From assembly GCA_027023165.1 (NCBI GenBank), contig JALVWX010000064.1, forward strand, positions 1-13,535: a DNA stretch of 13,535 bases, given 5' to 3'. The number at the start of each line of letters is the position of its first letter. The stretch's first letter is position 1. A program made the translations under genes and the position numbers. Under the pieces are notes generated by a model that saw only the letters and a program-made list of their open reading frames with translations, did not search any database and had not been told where the DNA came from. This DNA is from Thermococcus sp. GTDB lineage: Archaea > Methanobacteriota_B > Thermococci > Thermococcales > Thermococcaceae. Below, piece after piece: positions 6,585 through 12,138 of the stretch.

Positions 6585-8930
6585 TCATCCCCCATGGTTT
6601 CCGAGAACGTCCTCTATCCTGAAGACCCCCCTGTCGAGGACGGTCTTTTTCCTGGTGTAGACGTACCTGACGACAGCACTGCCGTTGAGGTTGCCGGGCA
6701 GGATGAATTCGTTCTTGTCCTTCACGTTGAACCACTTCTTGAACACCAGCGTCCCGTTGTCAAGGTAGCCGTATATTCCAACGCCAGTTCCTGTGGCATT
6801 GACGAACTTCAGCACAACCGAGTTGTTCTCGGAGGTGACGATCACGTTGGGATGAACGAACCTGAATATCTTCACAAGTCCCCCATCGGAGTAAAGGAGC
6901 TTGTAATAATCCGGATACTCGTTCGTGAACATCAGCTTCGCGAGGGCCGTGTCAAAGGCGTTCCTGTTCATGATCACGGCATAGCCGTAGTTGAGGCTGA
7001 TGTAGACGTAAACGGGCGCGGTCGGCCTGCTGGAAAGCTCCACCCTAGCAAGAGTCTTTCCGGATTCAACGAAGACGCCGGCGGGAATGACAACCTGACC
7101 TCTAAGGCTGACCTTCACGTCCCATGTCTTACCGGGGGCGGCCATGAGGGAGTAAGGCCCGCTGGAGAACACGAAAACTCCACCGTAAGAGGAATCGAGA
7201 TGGAGAATGACGAGGGCGTAGTCGCTCTGATTCACACCTGCGGTGTCCATCACGGCTCCAAACTTTGTTAGGGTGTCGTAGGATACGATAACGTAGTCAA
7301 TGCCGGCACTCATCAGGTTTTTGCTGGGAATAAGGCCAAGGTAGTACTTTGCCACCCATATGTTTGGGCCACCTTGAGCTACTGGCGCCCTGTTTGAAAA
7401 GTAGGTCACCCAGTGTCCTTGGTCCCACCAGGTAAGGACGACGTCGTTAATGCTGGAGTGCTCTCCAAGGTACGTTAGAGCATCAGCCCAGTGGTCGTCA
7501 ACGAATGGGTGAACGGCGAGGGTCGAGGAGAACCCCTGATAGGCCGAGACTGAGGGAAGGAGTATCAGCAGTAGGACCGCGAGGGTTACGCGCTTCCAGG
7601 GGACGGCCATCTTTCCAGAGAAGAAGTCAAACGCATCGACAAGCCCGATCCCGGCCAGGATGGCCACCGCGAGGGAACCCATGAAAAGGAACCTCGTCCA
7701 GATGAGGGCCATGGGGATTAGAACTACCGCAGTTCCTAGGAGGAGAAAGTCGGAAACAGTGGGCCGGCGGAAGCGGAGGAAAAAGAGGGGGAACAGGACT
7801 CCGGAGATGCCGTAGGCCTCCCACCAGTTGGGCCAGTTCGTCCGCTGGGTCTCCCCGATGGGAGCAACAGGGAAGAGCCTGTGTAAAGCGTCTCCAATGA
7901 TGCCATAGTACCTGAAGGCCAGGAACAGGGCCGCTATGACCCCAATCAGCGCGACGGTCCACCTGATGCGGCGATCCTTTGTGAAGCGCGCGATTAGGAT
8001 GAGGGCTAAAATGGCGAGGACGGACAGGATCAGAGCATACCTGAGGAAGACAATGAGGAAGACATCCTTCAGGGTTCCGAAGTGAACTCCCAGCTCCTTG
8101 GCAAGGTTTTTCCCGAACCACCTCGTTTCACCCGTCATGCCGTAGCCGAGCCTGCCACCGATCCAGTTGGCGAGAAAAACGCCGGGAATGAGGGAGAGGG
8201 AGATGGTGAGTCCATCGAGGATCCTCTCGTCTTTCTCAAGGAGGAACGCCCCAAGGGCGAGGAGGAGTGAATTTGACAGAAAGATGGCAAATATCGGGTA
8301 GTAGGCCTGCCAGAACGCGGCGGCGAGTCCCGCTGCGAGGCCCGGAATGAGATACAGTGAAAAGCGCAAGTAGCGGTTGCAGCGGCAGGTGAGGGCAGAT
8401 GCCATGGCCGCCAGTCCAACGGCGTACCAGAAGAGCATGTAGTTGTCGCCGCGGTAGTAGCCGGCCATCGAGCGGAAGACATGACCGAAGCTAACCGCCA
8501 GAAGAAAAGCCGCCAGAAAGGCCTCCCTTTTGTCATGAGTGCGGAAGACGGCGAGATAAACAAGGACTACAGTGAGAACGCCAAAGATAACAGGGGTAAT
8601 GCGAAAGGCGTTGTAGATGGAAACGCCGAATACCGAGATGAGCTTATAGACGTACGCAGGAGCCATCCAGAGGCCGAGAGGATGAAAGAGCTTTATTTGG
8701 GCACCCCAAGGGCCATGAGCATACGGAAAAAAGTTCACCCAGCCGTGGGTGAGGGCATAGCGGATGTAGGCTAGGTGAAAGTAAGGATCGTAACCGAGGA
8801 GGTACTTGAAGCGCATCGGAATGAGACGGATTACAGCAGCTAGGAGGGTGAGCAGGATAAGGGCGTACCTCGGGCGCAGGACCCTCTCACTTAGAGACAG
8901 AAGAGTTTGGAGTACTTTACCATCCTCCAT
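6585..8930 (-). CDS. aglB: Oligosaccharyltransferase STT3/AglB
   Basis: The 781-residue membrane protein transfers a dolichol-linked glycan to Asn of secreted proteins on the outer face of the membrane. The first 460 residues or so hold about a dozen hydrophobic segments and the catalytic loops: D48 in GYDPYFH (first DxD-like motif), G161-D162-N163 in YYRGDNYM (second), and E360 in PIGETQ (the flexible-loop TIxE/SVSE glutamate). R413 in TRFLF is the usual basic residue of a late helix. The soluble part begins with WWDQGHW at 501-507, a variant of WWDYG in which Gln replaces Tyr. A segment near NRNAFDTALAKLMF sits where the DK/MI motif is expected but matches poorly. The ATG at 8930 follows GGTGG. 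It has its own promoter; sugar nucleotide gene 9000-9995 is upstream. Confidence 0.93.
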   Translation of the reverse strand: MEDGKVLQTLLSLSERVLRPRYALILLTLLAAVIRLIPMRFKYLLGYDPYFHLAYIRYALTHGWVNFFPYAHGPWGAQIKLFHPLGLWMAPAYVYKLISVFGVSIYNAFRITPVIFGVLTVVLVYLAVFRTHDKREAFLAAFLLAVSFGHVFRSMAGYYRGDNYMLFWYAVGLAAMASALTCRCNRYLRFSLYLIPGLAAGLAAAFWQAYYPIFAIFLSNSLLLALGAFLLEKDERILDGLTISLSLIPGVFLANWIGGRLGYGMTGETRWFGKNLAKELGVHFGTLKDVFLIVFLRYALILSVLAILALILIARFTKDRRIRWTVALIGVIAALFLAFRYYGIIGDALHRLFPVAPIGETQRTNWPNWWEAYGISGVLFPLFFLRFRRPTVSDFLLLGTAVVLIPMALIWTRFLFMGSLAVAILAGIGLVDAFDFFSGKMAVPWKRVTLAVLLLILLPSVSAYQGFSSTLAVHPFVDDHWADALTYLGEHSSINDVVLTWWDQGHWVTYFSNRAPVAQGGPNIWVAKYYLGLIPSKNLMSAGIDYVIVSYDTLTKFGAVMDTAGVNQSDYALVILHLDSSYGGVFVFSSGPYSLMAAPGKTWDVKVSLRGQVVIPAGVFVESGKTLARVELSSRPTAPVYVYISLNYGYAVIMNRNAFDTALAKLMFTNEYPDYYKLLYSDGGLVKIFRFVHPNVIVTSENNSVVLKFVNATGTGVGIYGYLDNGTLVFKKWFNVKDKNEFILPGNLNGSAVVRYVYTRKKTVLDRGVFRIEDVLGNHGG

Positions 8931-8973
8931 GGTTCCACCAGCCTTTCTTTATTCCCACGATAGTACTATCCGG

Positions 8974-8984
8974 GATAATATAAG
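8974..8984 (-). promoter_or_regulatory. TATA box of aglB
   Basis: On the minus strand, CTTATATTATC lies 44-54 bases before the aglB ATG at 8930. A start site about 25 bases downstream (near 8953) gives a leader of about 20 bases that includes GGTGG. It lies just after the stop of the nucleotidyltransferase gene, so aglB can be transcribed independently of the upstream operon. Confidence 0.55.
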
Positions 8985-8999
8985 GATTGTGCACGCTCC

Positions 9000-9995
9000 T
9001 CATTCTCCCCTCTGTATCTTCGCGTGGCCGCCGACGAGGCTCTTCTTCAGCTCGAGGTTCCGTATCTCACACTTCTCGTCGATGATGGAGCGCCATATCG
9101 TGGAGTTCTTGATGACCGTGTCGCGGAAGATGATCGAGTCGCTTACGTCGGAGTTCTCTATAGTGCAGTTCTCGCCGATGTAGGCAAAGGGGCCGATGAT
9201 GGAGCGGCCGAGGATCTTGGCGCCCCTCTTGATGACCACCGGCGGAATTATCTTGGAGTAGGGGCTTATCTGAATCTCCTCGATGTGACTCTCCCTGAGA
9301 ATGGTCTTGAGGGCCTCAAGGTAGCTGTCCGCCGACCCTATGTCGTACCAGTATTCTGAAAAGCGGTAGGCCTTTATCGGCTCCCCCCTCTCGAGGAGCC
9401 ACTGGAGGAAGTAGCCCGGGGAATCCCTGTTGCCATCGGAAAGGTACTCATCTATGCATCCCATCACTGCCCTCGGGAAGACGTAAACTCCTGTGCTTAT
9501 CAGGGTGGACTGGGGCTGGAGAGGCTTCTCCTGGAAGGAGACGACTCTATCGTCCTCGAGGACGACAACACCATAGCGCTTTGCCAGCTCAAGGTCGCCG
9601 ACGTCGTAGACCGCTATTAGAGTTCTCCCGTCGTAGGCGCGGAGAAACTCCGACAGGGAGAAAGAGAAGAGGTTGTCTCCGGCAATAACAAGGTAATCGT
9701 CCAATCCAAGTTCCTCGAGCGCTTTTTTCATCGCGCCCATCGTTCCCAGCTTCTCCTTCTCGTGCAGGGTATCCTCAACGATTAAGTCAACCCCGTACTT
9801 CTCCGCGTACGGTCTAAAGTGGGCCTCGAAGAAGCGGTTGGTTGATATGTACGTTTCGAGGCCAAGTTCGCCGACTTTCTCCATGATGTGGTCCAGTATG
9901 GCCTTCTCACCAACAGGTAAGAGGGCCTTGGGGTTGTCTTTGGTTATGGGCCAGAGCCTCGTCGCGTAGCCGCCGGCCATTATTAGGACCTTCAT
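9000..9995 (-). CDS. Sugar-1-phosphate nucleotidyltransferase with left-handed beta-helix tail
   Basis: The 331-residue enzyme couples a sugar 1-phosphate to NTP, giving an NDP-sugar. The N-terminal GT-A-like domain has AGGYATRLWPITKDNPKALLPVG (residues 7-29, with R13 and K23), KLGTMGAM at 82-89, AGDNLF with metal-binding D107, and EYWYDIGSADSYLEAL near 217-232. The last 80 residues or so have imperfect hexapeptide repeats (IIGPFAYIGENCTIENSDV...), typical of the RmlA-long/GlmU-like archaeal enzymes. Glucose 1-phosphate with dTTP or UTP is the usual activity for such proteins; the exact sugar and base cannot be told from sequence. The ATG at 9995 follows GGGGGGTGAT. It begins five bases after the ancestral HEPN stop (10001), so it is cotranscribed with HEPN/MNT. 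With aglB next, a role in N-glycan or surface polysaccharide precursors is likely. Confidence 0.88.
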   Translation of the reverse strand: MKVLIMAGGYATRLWPITKDNPKALLPVGEKAILDHIMEKVGELGLETYISTNRFFEAHFRPYAEKYGVDLIVEDTLHEKEKLGTMGAMKKALEELGLDDYLVIAGDNLFSFSLSEFLRAYDGRTLIAVYDVGDLELAKRYGVVVLEDDRVVSFQEKPLQPQSTLISTGVYVFPRAVMGCIDEYLSDGNRDSPGYFLQWLLERGEPIKAYRFSEYWYDIGSADSYLEALKTILRESHIEEIQISPYSKIIPPVVIKRGAKILGRSIIGPFAYIGENCTIENSDVSDSIIFRDTVIKNSTIWRSIIDEKCEIRNLELKKSLVGGHAKIQRGE

Positions 9996-10053
9996 TTAAA
10001 TCACCCCCCACTGAGCACTTCAACGAGCCTCGAAAGGAACTCCTCTATGTCCT

Positions 10054-10425
10054 TTATATCCTCGAGATTATCCAATAAATCATTCTATCGTCGACCTTCC
10101 AGTAGAGGTGAACTAGACGGTTCCGAAAACGGGCCATTGATATCAGACGCTTTGTGAGGTCGTCATTAATAAGCCCCCTCTCATTGAGAACCCTGAAGGA
10201 ATCCGCATAGTCACTGGGGAGCCTGAACTTGTTTCCCGAGATAAGGTGATAGGCAATATCAATACATGCCTCAATCGCAACCGGAAGGTTATACTTGGCA
10301 CTTGCGATGTAATGTCGGTTTTTCAGAAACTCCTCTTCTTCTAGCCCCCTAAGCTCGTAAAGACTCTGAAGGGCGTTCTCCACTCCGGCTATTAATCGGG
10401 TAGTCCTCTCCCTGTCATATTCCAA
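10054..10425 (-). CDS. HEPN (HepT/DUF86) toxin-type protein with frameshifted C-terminus
   Basis: From TTG 10425 the open frame gives 123 residues. It carries the HepT signature: KNRHYIASAKYNLPVAIEACIDIAYHLI near 35-62 and RNRLVHLYWKVDD at 101-113, which contains the RX4HXY active site (R101, H106, Y108). Family members are RNases, kept inactive when the partner MNT enzyme adds AMP to that Tyr. The open frame stops at 10054 in an odd WIISRI tail. Shifting one base near 10065-10072 gives DNLEDIKDIEEFLSRLVEVLSGG with a stop at 10001; the sum is about 141 residues, the normal family length. One base (modulo 3) therefore seems lost. The start is supported by AGGAGGGAGG just upstream and overlaps the MNT gene by 11 bases. 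Earlier in-frame starts lie inside the MNT gene. Confidence 0.8.
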   Translation of the reverse strand: MEYDRERTTRLIAGVENALQSLYELRGLEEEEFLKNRHYIASAKYNLPVAIEACIDIAYHLISGNKFRLPSDYADSFRVLNERGLINDDLTKRLISMARFRNRLVHLYWKVDDRMIYWIISRI

Positions 10426-10822
10426 GGGCCTCCCTCCTGTAAAGTTCGAGGTAATAAGAATAGTCGTGATACTCCGCCATTGTAGTTTCCTCAAACCTGC
10501 ACCTTGCCCTTTCATCCCTCGGGAAAAGAAGTTCCCCTCCGATGGCCCTGAATCTGAACTCCACGGGAGCATTGTTTAGAATCCTGACATCCACAGGGAA
10601 CCCCACAAGTCTACTAAGCTCTTCTTCCAGCGTCTCCTCATAGAACTTCTCTGTAGGCCCATTTACGTAAACGGCCACGCCAATATCCCTAAACGGGTCA
10701 TCCCTTATGAAGGAACCGTGGAGATAAGCAAACAAAATCTCTTCCTTTTTTAGTAGGGCCTCCCGAAGCGTTGCAGTTATCTTTTCCTTTTTTGTTTTCG
10801 GGAGCATAAAGATTTCCATCAT
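10415..10822 (-). CDS. MNT-type minimal nucleotidyltransferase (MntA-like antitoxin), catalytic Asp missing
   Basis: The 135-residue protein has the Pol-beta/MNT core: HGSFIRDDPFRDIGVAVYV (G36-S37 and D46), then PVDVRILNNAPVEFRF with D78, the likely third metal ligand. The family motif is GS...DxD; here the second Asp is Gly48 (GGC where GAC would be expected). Loss of this residue should cripple metal binding and AMP transfer, though it could be an error in the sequence. In MntA/HepT pairs the MNT protein AMPylates the HEPN toxin and so neutralises it. It is encoded directly before the HEPN gene with an 11-base overlap. Two ATGs are adjacent (10822 and 10819); no Shine-Dalgarno is seen, and a TATA-like element at the right distance implies a leaderless message. 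Confidence 0.8.
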   Translation of the reverse strand: MMEIFMLPKTKKEKITATLREALLKKEEILFAYLHGSFIRDDPFRDIGVAVYVNGPTEKFYEETLEEELSRLVGFPVDVRILNNAPVEFRFRAIGGELLFPRDERARCRFEETTMAEYHDYSYYLELYRREALGI

Positions 10823-10842
10823 GATTCAAAATTTGAAGAGGG

Positions 10843-10853
10843 AATAAAAAAGC
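10843..10853 (-). promoter_or_regulatory. TATA box giving a leaderless MNT message
   Basis: On the minus strand, GCTTTTTTATT is preceded by the BRE-like GGGAAA. Its centre lies about 26 bases before the ATG at 10822, so transcription should start at or next to the start codon. This explains the missing ribosome binding site. It is the apparent promoter for MNT, HEPN and the nucleotidyltransferase gene. Confidence 0.5.
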
Positions 10854-10861
10854 TTTCCCCA

Positions 10862-10873
10862 AAGATTAATAAC
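10862..10873 (+). promoter_or_regulatory. Candidate promoter of the epimerase gene
   Basis: AAGATTAATAAC, about 35-40 bases before the ATG at 10906, is TATA-like and would start transcription near 10892-10895. GGTAGG lies just before the ATG as a weak ribosome binding site. It is back to back with the MNT promoter (10843-10853), so the two divergent promoters share about 30 bases. Confidence 0.35.
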
Positions 10874-10905
10874 AACCAAAGATACACCCTGCACGAGTGG
10901 TAGGA

Positions 10906-11861
10906 ATGAAGGTTCTCGTTACAGGCGGTGCTGATTCATCGGCTCCCATCTCGTTGATGCACTCATGAAGGCTGGAAACGAGGTCAGGGGCCTCGATAAC
11001 CTGAGCGTAGGGAGCATTAAAAACATCAAACGCTGGCTCGGGGATGAACGTTCGAATTTGTTAAGGGAGATATGCGGGACTTGAAGGTTGTTAAGAAGGC
11101 AGTTGAAGGCGTTGAGACCGTTTTTACCTAGTGGCCGATCCTGAAGTTAGAATCGGCGCCCGGAGTCCGGAACTGCTATACGAGAGCAACGTCACGATAA
11201 CGTACAACCTCCTCAGCGCGATAAGGGACTCAGACGTTAAATTCCCCATCTTCACAAGCTCCTCAACGGTATACGGTGATTCTGGTGTGATTTCCACACC
11301 CGAGAACTACGCCCCACTCGAACCGATAAGCGTTTACGGGGGAGCGAAGCTTGCGGCGGAGGCCTTAATCAGCGGCTACGCCCACCCTTCGGGTTCAGGG
11401 ATTTGATCTTTCGCCTGGCCAATATCCTAGGCGAGCGCTCCAATCACGGTGTCATCTACGACTTCATCAACAAGCTCCGCAGAAACCCGGGGGAGCTTGA
11501 GATACTCGGCGACGGAACTCAGAGGAAGAGCTATCTACACGTGAGCGACACGGTTGAGGGAATGCTCCGGATTTTTGAGCACTTTAGAAAAGGAGAAAGG
11601 ACTGCTGACTTCTACAACCTCGGCAACGACGACTGGATAACCGTGAGGGAGATAGCGGAGATAGTGAGCGAGGAGATGGATATAAAGCCGGAGTTCCACT
11701 TCACTGGCGGCGTTGACGGCGGACGCGGCTGGAAGGGTGACGTCAAGCTCATGCAGCTGAGCATAGAGAAGGCAAAGAAAACCGGCTGGATGCCAAAGCT
11801 GAACAGCTACGAGGCCGTGAGGAGAACCGTTCGGGAACTCCTCGAAACCGAAAGAGATTAA
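10906..11861 (+). pseudogene. NAD-dependent nucleotide-sugar epimerase/dehydratase, four frameshifts
   Basis: The segment encodes a short-chain (extended SDR) UDP-glucose-4-epimerase-like protein in pieces. MKVLVTGGAG opens the Rossmann fold; VADPEVR, FTSSSTVYGDSG and SVYGGAK (catalytic Tyr and Lys) follow, then IFRLANILGERSNHG and the C-terminal ILGDGTQRKSYLHVSD region. Each piece is in a different frame. One base appears missing at four places: near 10933 (GGxGFIG loop), near 11050, near 11125 and near 11385. Restoring four bases gives about 319 residues, the family length, with no other stop. One further change is a Val where the LAADPEVR motif usually has Ala. The last 460 bases are undamaged. 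It probably served the same sugar pathway as the nucleotidyltransferase at 9000-9995. Real decay or sequence error are both possible. Confidence 0.88.
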
Positions 11862-11863
11862 AG
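11856..11863 (+). promoter_or_regulatory. TATA-like element of box C/D sRNA 1
   Basis: GATTAAAG, preceded by the purine-rich CCGAAAGA (BRE-like), overlaps the stop codon of the epimerase remnant. Its centre is 27 bases before the C box of the first sRNA, so transcription should start at about 11884-11886, exactly where a C/D sRNA should begin. The distance matches that of the second sRNA and its TATA element. Confidence 0.45.
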
Positions 11864-11883
11864 CGAACCAGCGAAGGGAAAGA

Positions 11884-11941
11884 TGCGATGATGAGTGATG
11901 GGCGAACCGAAGGGTGACGAAGGAAAGGTGATCGCTGAGCA
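11884..11941 (+). ncRNA. Box C/D guide sRNA 1
   Basis: The order of elements is that of an archaeal 2'-O-methylation guide. Box C GATGATGA is at 11887-11894; a 12-base guide GTGATGGGCGAA at 11895-11906; box D' CCGA at 11907-11910; a 3-base spacer; box C' GTGACGA at 11914-11920; a 14-base guide AGGAAAGGTGATCG; and box D CTGA at 11935-11938. TGC before box C pairs with GCA after box D, giving a short terminal stem. By the fifth-nucleotide rule, the D' guide pairs (11 positions, one wobble) with UUCGCCCAUUA of archaeal 23S helix 92, the A-loop, and would target the C near E. coli 2558; the rRNA sequence is recalled, not searched. A T-run at 11946-11949 follows. Confidence 0.75.
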
Positions 11942-11944
11942 ACC

Positions 11945-11952
11945 CTTTTAAG
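11945..11952 (+). promoter_or_regulatory. TATA-like element of box C/D sRNA 2
   Basis: CTTTTAAG lies between the two sRNAs, with its centre 26 bases before the C box of the second. Its T-run could also help end transcription of sRNA 1. The matching spacing in both units supports independent transcription. Confidence 0.45.
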
Positions 11953-11971
11953 TTCCCCTTTCAACTTTTTC

Positions 11972-12027
11972 AGGGATGATGAGTTCAGCCTTGTCCGAGC
12001 TGTGACGAGGGAGTGACGGACTGACCG
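11972..12027 (+). ncRNA. Box C/D guide sRNA 2
   Basis: This unit matches the ideal archaeal layout. Box C GATGATGA is at 11975-11982; the guide GTTCAGCCTTGT (12 bases) at 11983-11994; box D' CCGA at 11995-11998; spacer GCT; box C' GTGACGA at 12002-12008; the guide GGGAGTGACGGA (12 bases) at 12009-12020; and box D CTGA at 12021-12024. GG before box C and CC after box D form a short stem. The D' guide is complementary to GCAAGGCUGAA of archaeal 16S helix 27 (one G-U), which would place a methyl at the G near E. coli 902. The D guide is complementary to CCGUCACUCC of the 16S decoding region (first base unpaired), pointing at U1406. The rRNA segments are recalled, not searched. A T-run at 12034-12037 may end the transcript. 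Confidence 0.82.
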
Positions 12028-12095
12028 TTCTCCTTTTAAATTAGTCTAATTGAATTCGAAAACCTAATAACCTTCAGGGTGTAAAGGAAAATTAG

Positions 12096-12107
12096 AAAAG
12101 TTTAAAT
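12096..12107 (+). promoter_or_regulatory. BRE/TATA of the CDF transporter gene
   Basis: AAAAGTTTAAAT (BRE-like AAAAG and TATA TTTAAAT at 12101-12107) lies 32-43 bases before the chosen ATG. A start site near 12129 would leave a leader of about 10 bases containing the ribosome binding site AAAGGTGGT. The stretch 12028-12095 before it is AT-rich and holds only a small inverted repeat (AATTAG-T-CTAATT at 12039-12051). Confidence 0.6.
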
Positions 12108-12108
12108 G

Positions 12109-12128
12109 TTTTGTGCATATGCACAAAA
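12109..12128 (+). promoter_or_regulatory. Perfect 20-bp palindromic operator before the CDF gene
   Basis: The left arm TTTTGTGCAT and right arm ATGCACAAAA are exact reverse complements with no spacer, centred between 12118 and 12119. The palindrome starts immediately after the TATA box and ends at about the predicted start of transcription. A dimeric regulator bound there would block RNA polymerase, so metal-dependent repression is the natural reading. The regulator is not encoded in the window and I do not recognise the motif. Confidence 0.65.
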
Positions 12129-12138
12129 AGGTGGTAGC

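Noticed and set aside
6570..7271. Plus-strand open frame of 233 codons opposite aglB
   Set aside because: It is low-complexity, has no recognisable domain and lies wholly opposite the AglB C-terminal domain, which matches the family.
12039..12051. Inverted repeat AATTAG-T-CTAATT
   Set aside because: A one-base loop cannot form a hairpin, and in AT-rich spacer DNA a 6-bp repeat is weak evidence for an operator.
12106..12138. Upstream ATG start for the CDF gene (11 extra residues)
   Set aside because: The extra codons lie inside the palindrome and before the predicted transcription start; ATG 12139 has the ribosome binding site.
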